In this document: positions 8,611 to 16,490 of the stretch, one piece after another
Numbering within the stretch: position 1 is the first letter of the stretch
Layout of the letters: the number at the start of each line of letters is the position of its first letter
DNA from: Pseudonocardia ammonioxydans
Lineage (GTDB): Bacteria; Actinomycetota; Actinomycetes; Mycobacteriales; Pseudonocardiaceae
Length of the DNA stretch: 64,000 nt
Direction: 5' to 3'
NCBI RefSeq assembly: GCF_900115005.1
Contig: NZ_FOUY01000028.1
Coordinates: forward strand, 24,669 to 88,668
Translations under genes and position numbers: made by a program
Notes under the pieces: generated by a model
Databases searched by the model: none
The model's input: the letters and a program-made list of their open reading frames with translations, nothing else
Told to the model about the DNA's origin: nothing

Positions 8611-8988
8611 TCAGTTCCGCCGGGCGACGACGGCGCGGCGGGCCGCCACGGCACCCACGCCGCCGGCGGCGAGCGCACCGAGCGCGATCGGGAGGACGTC
8701 GGACGGGCCACCGCCGGCCTCGACCCCACCGACCGGCGTGGCGGCGACCTGGCTGCCGCCGTCGTCGGAGGTGGACGTGGCCGCCGCACCGCCCGGGTTG
8801 TTCTCGCAGGCGATGCCGTCGTTGTCGCGGTCGAGCCGCTCGGGGTCGCCGGGCGCGAGGGCCTGCTGGGCCTCGGCCTGGGTCGCGAAGTCGGGGCAGT
8901 CGCGGTCCTGGGCGAAGGCGGCTCCGGCGAGCGGGACGGTGGCGGCCGCGGCGAGCAGGGCGGCGGCGGAGAAGGTGCGCAGGCGCAT
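8611..8988 (-). CDS. Secreted excalibur calcium-binding domain protein
   Basis: 125-aa exported protein. Residues 1-26 form a Sec signal peptide ending AGAAFA. The excalibur domain follows: DRDCPDF, then a DxDxDGxxCE calcium-loop motif (DRDNDGIACE). The C-terminus carries a Gly/Ala-rich hydrophobic stretch followed by RRAVVARRN, which could be a membrane anchor with a positively charged stop. That layout resembles a sortase substrate, but I see no LPxTG or LAxTG motif before the hydrophobic stretch (it begins SDVLPIALG). The start has GGAAGGA upstream. It is the first gene of the pair with the class F sortase, 13 bp apart. Confidence 0.85.
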   Translation of the reverse strand: MRLRTFSAAALLAAAATVPLAGAAFAQDRDCPDFATQAEAQQALAPGDPERLDRDNDGIACENNPGGAAATSTSDDGGSQVAATPVGGVEAGGGPSDVLPIALGALAAGGVGAVAARRAVVARRN

Positions 8989-9074
8989 TCGGGGGTCCTT
9001 CCGGGAAGCGGATCAGGAGGGTGGGAGCCGGGGAGCCTCGCCTGTAGAGCGCCCCGGCAGTGCCCCTCGTTACA

Positions 9075-9110
9075 CCCGTTCGTGAATGGGGCGGAACGGA
9101 CTTGAACGGG
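9075..9110. promoter_or_regulatory. Inverted repeat in the divergent promoter region
   Basis: Arms CCCGTTC (9075-9081) and GAACGGG (9104-9110) are perfect complements, and a further GGAACGG half-site lies between them. They sit between the divergent excalibur gene and the PLP-enzyme gene. A regulator site is plausible but no regulator is encoded next to it. Confidence 0.35.
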
Positions 9111-9137
9111 CTACGACGGACGGCGGAAGCTGCTCGG

Positions 9138-10181
9138 GTGAACGCCGAATCCGCCGACCCCCCGACCGATCTGTCGCCCCCCGAGCTGCCGACGCCCGAG
9201 CTGCCGACCGCGCAGGATGTGCTCGCCGCCGCGGAGATCCTGCGCGGCACCGCACACCGCACCCCGGTGCTGACCTCCCGGCTCACCGACGCCGAACTCG
9301 GCGCGTCCGTGTTCGTGAAGGCCGAGAACCTCCAGCGCACCGGCAGCTTCAAGTTCCGCGGGGCGTTCCACACGCTGTCCCGCCTCGGCCCGGAGCAGCG
9401 CCGCGCGGGGGTGGTCGCGTTCTCCTCCGGCAACCACGCCCAGGCGGTCGCGCTCGCCGCGCAGCTGCTCGGGATCCCGGCGGCGATCGTGATGCCGACC
9501 GACGCGCCGGCGTCCAAACTCGCCGCGACCCGCGGCTACGGCGCCGAGGTCGTCCCGTACGACCGGTACACGGAGGACCGGGCCGCGATCGCGGCGGACC
9601 TGGCCGACCGGCGGGGGCTCACCCTCGTCCCGCCCTACGACCACCCGCACGTGATCGCCGGGCAGGGCACCGCCGTGCACGAGCTGCTCTCCGACCACGG
9701 GCCGCTCGACGCGCTGTTCGTCTGCCTCGGCGGGGGCGGGCTCCTGTCCGGGTCGCTGCTCGCGGTGCAGGCCCTGTCCCCCGGCACCGCCGTGTTCGGC
9801 GTCGAGCCCGAGGCCGGCGACGACGCCCGGCAGTCGCTGCGCGCGGGCCGGATCGTGACCATCGACCAGCCGCGCACGATCGCCGACGGCGCGGCGACCA
9901 CGCACCTCGGCGACCGCACGTTCCCGATCATCGCCGAGCACGTCGAGGACGTCCTGACCGTGCCCGACGAGGCGCTGGTGGACGGGATGCGGCTGTTCGC
10001 GTCCCGCTACAAGGTGCTGGTGGAGCCGACCGGGGTGCTTGCGTTCGCGGGGATGCGGGCCGCCCTCGCCGCGGACCCGCAGCGGTTCGGCACCGGTGCG
10101 CGCCCGCCCCGGATCGGCGTGACCGTCTCCGGCGGCAACGTCGACCTGGACCGGTTCGCCGCCCTCGTCGGCGGAGCGTGA
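9138..10181 (+). CDS. Threonine/serine dehydratase-like PLP enzyme
   Basis: Fold-type II pyridoxal-phosphate enzyme of 347 aa that would deaminate threonine or serine to the 2-oxo acid, or act as a racemase. The Schiff-base Lys is residue 72 in GSFKFRGA; SSGNHAQAVA and the phosphate-binding loop GGGGLLSGS follow. There is no C-terminal regulatory ACT domain, so it resembles the short catabolic enzymes rather than feedback-controlled IlvA. I start at GTG 9138, preceded by GGAAG; an ATG at 9060 would add a poorly conserved tail. Stands alone, convergent with the protease gene downstream. Confidence 0.85.
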   Translation: MNAESADPPTDLSPPELPTPELPTAQDVLAAAEILRGTAHRTPVLTSRLTDAELGASVFVKAENLQRTGSFKFRGAFHTLSRLGPEQRRAGVVAFSSGNHAQAVALAAQLLGIPAAIVMPTDAPASKLAATRGYGAEVVPYDRYTEDRAAIAADLADRRGLTLVPPYDHPHVIAGQGTAVHELLSDHGPLDALFVCLGGGGLLSGSLLAVQALSPGTAVFGVEPEAGDDARQSLRAGRIVTIDQPRTIADGAATTHLGDRTFPIIAEHVEDVLTVPDEALVDGMRLFASRYKVLVEPTGVLAFAGMRAALAADPQRFGTGARPPRIGVTVSGGNVDLDRFAALVGGA

Positions 10182-10209
10182 GCGGCGCCGCCCGGACGGC
10201 GCGGGTCCG

Positions 10210-11253
10210 TCACGAGCGCGGCCGGTCCCCGATGGTGACGGGCAGCTCGCTCCGCCCGCCGGCACGCAGCACGGTCACGGTGGTCGCGGTCCCGGGCTCG
10301 GTCCCGCGCAGGGCGGCGTGCAGGTCGGTGACCGTGGTGACCGGCCGGTCCCCGAGCGCGACCAGCACGTCGCCGGGGCGGATCCCCGCCGCGGCGGCCG
10401 GGCCGTCCGGGTCCACCCGCGCGACGAGGGCGCCCTCCTCGGCACGCACGCCGAGTGCGGAGCGGATCTGCGGGGTCAGCGGGGCCGGGACGAGGCCCAG
10501 GTAGGGATGGGACGCGGTGCCGTCGGCCAGCAGCTGCTCGGCGACGTCCACCGCGGTCGCGGCGGGGATCGCGAACCCGAGCGCGACGGCGCCGGACTGT
10601 GGCGGCAGGTAGGCCTCGTTGATGCCGATGACCCGCCCCGAGGCGTCGAGCAGGGCGCCACCGGAGTTGCCCGGCGAGATGGGCGCGTCGATCTGGATCA
10701 TGTCGACGAGCGGGGCACCGCCGGTCGCCGACCCCGGCACCTGCCGGTTCACCGCGGACACGATGCCGGAGGTCACCGTGCCCTCCAGCCCGAGCGGGCT
10801 ACCGATGGCCAGGACGGGTTCGCCGGGACGCGGCAGCTCGGTGCGGTACTCGGGCACCGGCAGCCCGCCGCGCGCGGTCCGGACGACCGCGATGTCGCTG
10901 ATGCGGTCGGTGGCCAGCACGGTGCCGGGCGAGGACGTGCCGTCGGCGTAGTCGATCACCACATCGCGGGTGTCGCCGACGACGTGCTGGTTGGTGACGA
11001 CGACGTCGGGCCGCAGGACGACGCCGCTGCCCAGACCGCCCGCCGGCAGCCGGACGGTGACCACGCTCGGTGTCAGCCGGGCGACCACCTCGACCGCGCT
11101 CGCCTCCGGTGCCGGGGCGGCATCGCCGGATGCACCACCGTCACGGGCCGGCGCGGTGGTGGTGCACCCGGTGAGGGCCGCGGCGAGCAGGACCAGCACC
11201 GCGCCGGCCAGGACCGGCCCCCGCCGCCGGCGCGGCGGTCGTCCGGGGATCAC
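10210..11253 (-). CDS. HtrA/DegP-like serine protease, lipoprotein, with PDZ domain
   Basis: Trypsin-like S1C protease of 347 aa anchored outside the membrane by a lipobox (AALTGC, Cys30). The catalytic triad is complete: His90 in VTNQHVV, Asp120 in ISDIAVV and Ser197 in GNSGGALL. A PDZ domain follows in the last 90 residues (GIRPGDVLVALGDRPV). Family members degrade or refold damaged exported proteins. The ATG overlaps the stop of the upstream LpqE-like gene by 4 bp (ATGA), so both exported lipoproteins are translationally coupled. Lipid anchoring, rather than the more usual transmembrane anchor of actinobacterial HtrA proteins, is mildly unusual. Confidence 0.9.
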   Translation of the reverse strand: MIPGRPPRRRRGPVLAGAVLVLLAAALTGCTTTAPARDGGASGDAAPAPEASAVEVVARLTPSVVTVRLPAGGLGSGVVLRPDVVVTNQHVVGDTRDVVIDYADGTSSPGTVLATDRISDIAVVRTARGGLPVPEYRTELPRPGEPVLAIGSPLGLEGTVTSGIVSAVNRQVPGSATGGAPLVDMIQIDAPISPGNSGGALLDASGRVIGINEAYLPPQSGAVALGFAIPAATAVDVAEQLLADGTASHPYLGLVPAPLTPQIRSALGVRAEEGALVARVDPDGPAAAAGIRPGDVLVALGDRPVTTVTDLHAALRGTEPGTATTVTVLRAGGRSELPVTIGDRPRS

Positions 11254-11900
11254 CGATCCGTCCGGGGATCACCGTCCGCGCGGGGCACGACGACGTCCGG
11301 GTTCGCCACCGGCAGCTGCAGCGTCAGCGGCCCGGCCCGCTCGAAGGTGAACGTGACCGGGTAGGTGAGCCCGGCGCGCAGCGGTTCCTGCAGCCCGAGC
11401 AGTGTGATTCCGATCCGCTGGGTGCCGCCGGTGGTCACCGACGAGACCGGCTCGTCGTAGCCGGCGGCCAGGGCACCGCCGACGTCGACCCGGGTGTCAC
11501 CGGTGACCCGTCCCGCGGTGAACGACGGGCTGGACACCGCCACCAGGCGGTCGGCCCCGACGCCGGGGACCGAGTGGGAGGCGTCGTGGACGATCGTGAC
11601 CCGGACCGGCACGTCGGCGCCGGGCTCGTGCAGCGTGTCGCCGGTGACCGGCGGCTGCCCGACCAGCTGCGCGTCGCGGACGAGCATCGGGCCGACCCGG
11701 CCCTGGGCGCCGTTCGTCGCGGTGACGTGGTTCGCGGTCTGGGCGATCTGGCCCGCCCCGCAGCCGGTCGCGAACAGCAGCACGGCCGCCACGGCGACGA
11801 GCAGCCTCCGTCCGGGACCTCGTCGGCAGGACCTCGGTCGGCGAGATTTCGGTCGCCGGGACCCCGGTCGCCGGGATCCCGGGTGCTGCACGACGACCAC
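11250..11900 (-). CDS. LpqE-like lipoprotein
   Basis: 216-aa exported lipoprotein with lipobox LFATGC (Cys47) and the sequence GCGAGQIAQTANHV right after it, as in mycobacterial LpqE. The remainder is beta-rich with a DUF461/PCu(A)C-like feel (HEPGADVPVRVTIVHDA; GLTYPVTFTFERAG), a fold used by periplasmic copper chaperones. I do not see the H(M)X10MX21HXM copper motif, so metal binding is unsupported. GTG 11900 is chosen because GAGGAGG lies about 9 nt upstream. The cytoplasmic tail has a repeated SRRPG/SRRPK/SRRPR element from 15-bp tandem repeats. Couples to the HtrA-like protease. Confidence 0.75.
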   Translation of the reverse strand: MVVVQHPGSRRPGSRRPKSRRPRSCRRGPGRRLLVAVAAVLLFATGCGAGQIAQTANHVTATNGAQGRVGPMLVRDAQLVGQPPVTGDTLHEPGADVPVRVTIVHDASHSVPGVGADRLVAVSSPSFTAGRVTGDTRVDVGGALAAGYDEPVSSVTTGGTQRIGITLLGLQEPLRAGLTYPVTFTFERAGPLTLQLPVANPDVVVPRADGDPRTDR

Positions 11901-12025
11901 GGGCCACGCCTCCTCGCGCCACGACGGGCCCGCCGGCGTCCGCGCGTCCGGCCGCCCCGCCCGCTCCTGTCGCAGGATGGCACGGGCCGGGGCACCCCGC
12001 AGGTCCGACGGCGCTCCGGGAGGGG

Positions 12026-12553
12026 TCACTCCGGCGCCGGGACCACCACGGTGGTGAACAGCCGGCGCCGCCGTCCCGGGGCCTCGCCCTGTTCGAGCAC
12101 CGGCCCCAGGACCTCCGTCAGCCGGGCGCCGAGGTCGGCCAGCTCGTCGTCGGAGAGCCACAGGGCGGCCTGGCGCATCGACAGCCCGTCGCGGACCGGG
12201 TCGGGTGCCGCACCGGTGGCGTAGCGCTCGAGGTCCGCCGAGAGGCCGGCGAGGAACGACGTGATCATCCCGCGCAGCTCCTCGGCCGACACCGACCCGG
12301 GCTCCGGCGCCGGTGGCGGCGCCGCCAGCGCGTAGGTCCGCTCGACGGCGCCGCGCACCCGGCGCTCGGCCACCACCTCGATCACCCCGGCCGAGACCAG
12401 CGTCGCGACGTGGCGGTAGAGCGTCGTGGTCGCGACGTCCGGCAGCTCGGCGGCCAGACCACCGGTGGTCAGCGTGCGGTTGTTGAGCGCCTGGACGACC
12501 CGCCAGCGCACCGGGTGGTGCAGCAGCTCGGTCAGCGACACCTGGTCGGCCAT
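12026..12553 (-). CDS. ArsR-like winged-helix transcriptional regulator
   Basis: 175-aa DNA-binding protein. The first 70 residues form a winged helix (LTELLHHPVRWRVVQALNNRTLTTGGLAAELPDVATTTLYRHVATLVSAG would be its span; the recognition helix is in TTTLYRHVATL). The C-terminal half is helical with no metal-binding cysteines, and resembles the regulatory half of ArsR/PadR-like actinobacterial regulators. It diverges from the gene at 12623, and the 69 bp between them hold an inverted repeat, so it probably controls both itself and that gene. ATG 12553 is the only start consistent with the conserved N-terminus. Confidence 0.8.
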   Translation of the reverse strand: MADQVSLTELLHHPVRWRVVQALNNRTLTTGGLAAELPDVATTTLYRHVATLVSAGVIEVVAERRVRGAVERTYALAAPPPAPEPGSVSAEELRGMITSFLAGLSADLERYATGAAPDPVRDGLSMRQAALWLSDDELADLGARLTEVLGPVLEQGEAPGRRRRLFTTVVVPAPE

Positions 12554-12565
12554 CCCTGTCTCACC

Positions 12566-12601
12566 GTTTCCAAATCTGGTAATAATGTCTCCGACGGAAA
12601 C
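12566..12601. promoter_or_regulatory. Candidate operator in the divergent regulator promoter
   Basis: GTTTCC (12566-12571) and GGAAAC (12596-12601) form a perfect inverted repeat with 24 nt between arms. The stretch between them (AAATCTGGTAATAATG) is strikingly AT-rich for this genome, as expected for overlapping divergent promoters. The likely binder is the adjacent ArsR-like protein. Confidence 0.55.
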
Positions 12602-12622
12602 AGAATACGGAGGAGGTCGGCC

Positions 12623-13033
12623 ATGGCGACGGTGACGGTCAGCGGCAGCGAGGTACGGGTGCACCTGACGGCGTGGGAGCGCCCGTTCGCGGGCGGCCGG
12701 AGCGTGCTGGCGGTGCCACGGGACGCCGTCGTGGCCGCGGACCGCGTCGAGCAGCCGACCCGGTGGGCGGTCACGCCCGGCGCCCGCGCGGGCGTCCAGA
12801 TCACCGGCGTTCTCAAGCTCGGCCGGTGGGGCATCGGGACCCCGGTGCACCGCTTCGTCAGCGCCTGGCGGCACCGGCCCGCGCTGCGACTGCGGGTGTC
12901 CGACGCCGAGGCGCAGCGGCTGGGCTACGGCGAGATCGTCGTGAGCTGCCCGGACCCGGGGTCGGTCGTCGCCGCGCTGGACTCATCGGTCGCCCGTGCG
13001 GCCACGTCCGATTGGCCGGGGGTACGCCGGTAG
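12623..13033 (+). CDS. Hypothetical protein, target of divergent regulator
   Basis: 136-aa soluble protein, no family recognised. It looks beta-rich in the first half (ATVTVSGSEVRVHLTAWERPFAGG; SVLAVPRDAVVAAD) and has a basic patch (FVSAWRHRPALRLRV) followed by GYGEIVVSCPDPGSVVAAL. The pattern of short strands then one C-terminal helix recalls bacterial PH-like domains, but this is only an impression. ATG 12623 follows GGAGGAGG at good spacing. It is divergent from an ArsR-like regulator and shares its operator region, so expression is probably controlled by that protein. Confidence 0.65.
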   Translation: MATVTVSGSEVRVHLTAWERPFAGGRSVLAVPRDAVVAADRVEQPTRWAVTPGARAGVQITGVLKLGRWGIGTPVHRFVSAWRHRPALRLRVSDAEAQRLGYGEIVVSCPDPGSVVAALDSSVARAATSDWPGVRR

Positions 13034-13051
13034 GACGATGACGGCCGGGAA

Positions 13052-13080
13052 GGCCGGGCGCGCCCCCGCGACGCCCGGCC
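13052..13080. terminator. Bidirectional terminator hairpin
   Basis: Arms GGCCGGGCG (13052-13060) and CGCCCGGCC (13072-13080) are perfect complements around an 11-nt loop. They lie between the convergent hypothetical gene and MFS gene. Confidence 0.6.
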
Positions 13081-13087
13081 CCCTGGG

Positions 13088-14395
13088 TCAGCGCCGGTCG
13101 TGCTCCAGCGCGTCCTCGGCGATGACCGACTCGGTCGGCAGCCCGGGGACCTCCCCGGCCGCCTGCTCGGCGTCCGCACGCTCGTGCGACGGGCCGGGCT
13201 GCGCGGCCTCGGCGTCGGCCGCCTCCAGGTCGCGGTGGATCGTCGACAGCAGCACCGCGCCGGCGAGGGCGACGACGGCGGCGATCAGGAACGGCAGGGA
13301 CGCGCCGAACGCCCCGGCCAGCAGCCCGGCCACGAACGGCGCGAGGCCGCCGCCGATGAAGCGGACGAAGCCGTAGGTGGCCGACGCGGTCGGCCGCGGC
13401 ACCGGCGAGATCGACATGACCGCCGTCGTCACCAGGGTGTTGTTCAGCCCGACCACGATCCCGGACAGGATCACCGCGACGATCACGACGGCCGGCGTGG
13501 TGTCGAACAGGCCGATCGCGGCGAGCAGCACGGCGATCCCGATCAGGGCGCCGTAGAGGGTGCGGGCGGTACCGAAGCGCTCCTTGAGCCACGGCGCCCC
13601 GAACACCGCGAAGATCGCGACGAGCAGCCCCCAGCCGAAGAAGACCCCACCCAGGGCGATCGGATCCAGGTCGCCCATCAGGAACGGGGCGTAGCCGAGC
13701 ATCGTGAAGAAGCCCCAGTTGTAGAGCAGGCCGACGCCCCCGGTCGTGGCCAGCGCACGGTGGCGCAGCGCGGTGATCGGCTCCGACAGCTTCGCCTTGT
13801 GCGGCGACGGTGGTGTCGGCTCGAGCAGCACGACGGTGGCCACCAGGGCGATCAGCATGAGCACCGAGACGCCGAAGAACGGCCCGCGCCAGGACACCGT
13901 GCCGAGCAGGCCACCGACCAGCGGGCCGGCCGCGATGCCCAGGCCGAGCGCCGTCTCGTAGAGCACGATCGCCCCGGCGAACCCGCCGGAGGCCGACCCG
14001 ACGATCACCGCCAGGGAGGTCGCGATGAACAACGCGTTGCCCAGGCCCCAGCCGGCGCGGAACCCGACGATCCCCCAGATCCCCGAGGACGCCCCGGCCA
14101 GCGCGGCGAACGCGACGATGAGCACCAGCCCGGTGATCAGCGTCTTCTTCGGCCCGATCCGCGAGGACACCCAGCCGGTGACCAGCATCGCGATCGCGGT
14201 GACCACCAGGTAGCTGGTGAACAGCAGCTCGACCTCGGCGTGGCTCGCGTCGAGCTGGCCGGACAACGACGGCAGGATCGGGTCGACCAGGCCGATCCCC
14301 ATGAAGGAGATGACACACGCGAACGCCACCGCCCAGACCGCCTTGGGCTGGCGGAACGGGCTCGGCGCAGGTGCGGCACCGGAACTTCGGGACAT
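13088..14395 (-). CDS. MFS transporter, probable drug or metabolite exporter
   Basis: 435-aa major facilitator with about twelve hydrophobic helices. The opening helix (VWAVAFACVISFMGIGLVDPILPSL) and the antiporter-like motif in the loop after helix 2 (GWVSSRIGPKKTLI, equivalent to the GxLaDrxGrkxxl motif A) place it in the proton-driven multidrug exporter group (DHA1). The C-terminal tail after the last helix is long and acidic. Start at ATG 14395, preceded by GGGGAAAGG; an in-frame ATG 30 codons earlier gives a Cys/Arg-rich tail unlike a transporter. No regulator is adjacent, so the substrate cannot be narrowed. Confidence 0.85.
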   Translation of the reverse strand: MSRSSGAAPAPSPFRQPKAVWAVAFACVISFMGIGLVDPILPSLSGQLDASHAEVELLFTSYLVVTAIAMLVTGWVSSRIGPKKTLITGLVLIVAFAALAGASSGIWGIVGFRAGWGLGNALFIATSLAVIVGSASGGFAGAIVLYETALGLGIAAGPLVGGLLGTVSWRGPFFGVSVLMLIALVATVVLLEPTPPSPHKAKLSEPITALRHRALATTGGVGLLYNWGFFTMLGYAPFLMGDLDPIALGGVFFGWGLLVAIFAVFGAPWLKERFGTARTLYGALIGIAVLLAAIGLFDTTPAVVIVAVILSGIVVGLNNTLVTTAVMSISPVPRPTASATYGFVRFIGGGLAPFVAGLLAGAFGASLPFLIAAVVALAGAVLLSTIHRDLEAADAEAAQPGPSHERADAEQAAGEVPGLPTESVIAEDALEHDRR

Positions 14396-14539
14396 GTCAT
14401 CGCCTTTCCCCGGGCAGCACGCCCGGCGGGTCGCGGACGTTGCAGGCCGACCAAGATTGCAACACGCAACCCTAGTAGTAAGCAATGCGAACGACCGTGA
14501 CGGTGGCCATGTCGTCGCCGCCCGGTGGACCCGCGGGCG

Positions 14540-15535
14540 TCAGCGGATGCGCAGCACCGGCTTGCCGGGCGCCCGGTCCGGGGCCTCGAGGTAGTCGTGC
14601 GCGGCGGCGACGTCGTCCAGCTCGAAGATCCGGTCGACCAGCGGCGTGAGCGTCCCGGCCGCGAGACCGGCCCGCACGAACGCCTCGGCGCGGGCCAGCA
14701 CGTCCGGCTCGCCGGAGACCTCGCGGACGTGGAACCGGCGCAGCCAGACCGGCGCGTACCCGGCCGCCGGCAGCGGCGTCGGCTGCCCGGACAGCCCGCC
14801 GTGGACGATCACGGCGCCGCCCGGGGCACACGCGCGGACCAGGCGCTCCACCCCGGGCCCGCCCTCGGCGTCGAGCACCAGGTCGGCCCCGCCACCGAGC
14901 GCCGCGCGCAGGTCGTCGGACCCGGGCACACCGGTCAGCACCTGCGTCGCACCCGCCTCCCGCAGCGCGGTCGCGTGCCGGTCGTCGGCGACCACGGCGA
15001 CCGCCCGCACCCCGAGGTGGCGCGCGACCTGCAGCGCGGCCGCGCCGATGCTGTTCGCCGCCGCGGTCACGACGAGCCGGTCGCCCTCGCGCAGCCGGGC
15101 GGCGTGCCGGGTCATGCCCCACACGGTGAGCAGCGGCATCCAGAGCGCGGCCGCGCCCGTGTCGTCCAGACCGGGTGGCCGCGGCAGCAGGGCGCGGGCC
15201 GGGACGACGGCCTGCTCGGCGTAGACCGGGTGCTCGTTCGGCGACGACGCCGGGATCACGCAGACCTCGTCACCGGGCTGCCAGCCGTCGACGCCCGGGC
15301 CGGTGTCGAGCACCGTGCCCGAGCACTCCGTGCCCAGGCCCGCCGGCAGCACCGGGTCCACCAGGTAGGTCCCGCGCCGGAAGTTGACCTCGGACCGGTT
15401 GAGGCCGACCGCGTGCACCCGGATCCGGACCTCGCCCGGGCCCGGGTCGCGCACCTCGACGTCCTCGATCCGCAGGACCTCCGGTCCCCCGGTCTCGTGG
15501 AACCGGACCGCACGCACCGTCGACCTCGTCGTCAC
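14540..15535 (-). CDS. NADPH:quinone reductase-like zinc-independent MDR oxidoreductase
   Basis: 331-aa medium-chain dehydrogenase/reductase of the quinone oxidoreductase type. It opens with the typical VRAVRFHETGGPEVLRIEDV and has GLNRSEVNFRRG, the conserved catalytic-domain text, and a nucleotide-binding region LVVTAAANSIGAAALQVA. The structural-zinc cysteines of alcohol dehydrogenases are absent. GTG 15535 is chosen as the first residue of the conserved N-terminus; GTG 15517 is also possible, and no Shine-Dalgarno sequence is visible. It follows the arylamine N-acetyltransferase gene on the same strand by 46 bp, with a CTATA/TATAG inverted repeat in the gap. Confidence 0.82.
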   Translation of the reverse strand: MTTRSTVRAVRFHETGGPEVLRIEDVEVRDPGPGEVRIRVHAVGLNRSEVNFRRGTYLVDPVLPAGLGTECSGTVLDTGPGVDGWQPGDEVCVIPASSPNEHPVYAEQAVVPARALLPRPPGLDDTGAAALWMPLLTVWGMTRHAARLREGDRLVVTAAANSIGAAALQVARHLGVRAVAVVADDRHATALREAGATQVLTGVPGSDDLRAALGGGADLVLDAEGGPGVERLVRACAPGGAVIVHGGLSGQPTPLPAAGYAPVWLRRFHVREVSGEPDVLARAEAFVRAGLAAGTLTPLVDRIFELDDVAAAHDYLEAPDRAPGKPVLRIR

Positions 15536-15544
15536 GGCGACCAG

Positions 15545-15567
15545 GCTATAGACGACCAGGCGATATA
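15545..15567. promoter_or_regulatory. Inverted repeat upstream of the MDR gene
   Basis: CTATA (15545-15549) and TATAG (15563-15567) form an inverted repeat with 13 nt between arms in the short gap between the MDR gene and nat. The TATA-containing half-sites stand out in this GC-rich context and resemble the one in front of the TetR gene at 16455-16465. Probable operator and -10 region. Confidence 0.45.
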
Positions 15568-15581
15568 GGCCTCCCCCGGCA

Positions 15582-16412
15582 TCAGCCGCCGTCGACGCGC
15601 GCTCGCCACAGAGCGTCCTGCGCGCCCGCCCTGCCCCACAGCAACTCGAGACCGTCCCGGCCGAGGTCGTCGAGCGGGACGTGGAACGTCTCGCGGAGCA
15701 GGCGCGCGAACTCATCCGGGGTGCCCACCGTTCGCACGCACGGATCCGCAGCGCCGAGCCGGCGAACGGTGCGGGACAGGAGCAGGGCGGTGTGGTCGAC
15801 GAGCGGACGCCCGACGATCAGCGTCGTGACGTACGGCGACTCCGGCGATGTGGACAGCCGGTCGGAGTGGTCGGCGAAGTCCCCGATCTCGCGGGCCTCG
15901 AGGCGGAAGTCGTAGGACGAGATGGTCCCGCCCGGGTGGTGGTGGAAGCGCCACGTGTCCCGGTCCAGCCGCTCCAATCGGTAGACGAGTCCGTCCTGTT
16001 CGTAGCGACCCTCGCGCAGGGGCAGCGGGTCCAGGAAACCGTCACCGATGCCGGCGTCCGCGATCCACCGCTCGTCACCGACGGTGACGAGCAGGACGAC
16101 ATGGTTCCCCCACCGCGCCTCGCCGTGCGTCTCCCGCAGGACGGCTCCCTCGAGCACGGTCACGGGGAAGCCGGCAGCGCGGAGCAGCATGCACAGGACG
16201 GCGTTCTGCTCGTAGCAGTAGCCACCACGCCCACGCCGGATGAGCTTGTCGTAGAGGGACTCGTCGTCGAGCCGGATCGGACGGCCGAGCTGGATGTCGA
16301 GGTTCTCGTACGGAACCGCCCGGCGCCACGCGCGATGCAGGGCGGTGAGCGTGTCCGAATCCTGCGTCACGGCACCGCTATGGCCGATCCTTTCGAGCAT
16401 CGCGTCGAGCAT
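15582..16412 (-). CDS. nat: Arylamine N-acetyltransferase
   Basis: Transfers an acetyl group from acetyl-CoA to arylamines or hydrazines by a ping-pong mechanism in the cytoplasm. The 276-aa protein has the full Cys-His-Asp triad: Cys66 in RGRGGYCYEQN, His104 in WGNHVVLL and Asp119 in WIADAGIGDG. The N-terminal VPYENLDIQLG and FRLEAREIGDF segments are also typical. It is divergent from a TetR-type regulator and lies upstream of the MDR oxidoreductase on the same strand. This arrangement suggests a small aromatic-compound detoxification unit under that regulator, though NAT homologues also work in polyketide or rifamycin-type amide formation. Confidence 0.93.
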   Translation of the reverse strand: MLDAMLERIGHSGAVTQDSDTLTALHRAWRRAVPYENLDIQLGRPIRLDDESLYDKLIRRGRGGYCYEQNAVLCMLLRAAGFPVTVLEGAVLRETHGEARWGNHVVLLVTVGDERWIADAGIGDGFLDPLPLREGRYEQDGLVYRLERLDRDTWRFHHHPGGTISSYDFRLEAREIGDFADHSDRLSTSPESPYVTTLIVGRPLVDHTALLLSRTVRRLGAADPCVRTVGTPDEFARLLRETFHVPLDDLGRDGLELLWGRAGAQDALWRARVDGG

Positions 16413-16454
16413 CCGCTGCCTCCGTACCGAGAGAACACCCTCCGGTTCACCGAA

Positions 16455-16484
16455 CTATACGATAGGCATTCCTCCGGTTACCGT
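16455..16484 (+). promoter_or_regulatory. Promoter and candidate TetR operator
   Basis: CTAT-ACG-ATAG (16455-16465) forms a short inverted repeat about where a -35 element would lie, and TACCGT (16479-16484) is placed like a -10, six nt before the GTG at 16491. This fits a leaderless, autoregulated TetR promoter. The same TATA-type half-sites recur at 15545-15567. Confidence 0.45.
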
Positions 16485-16490
16485 GAAGAC

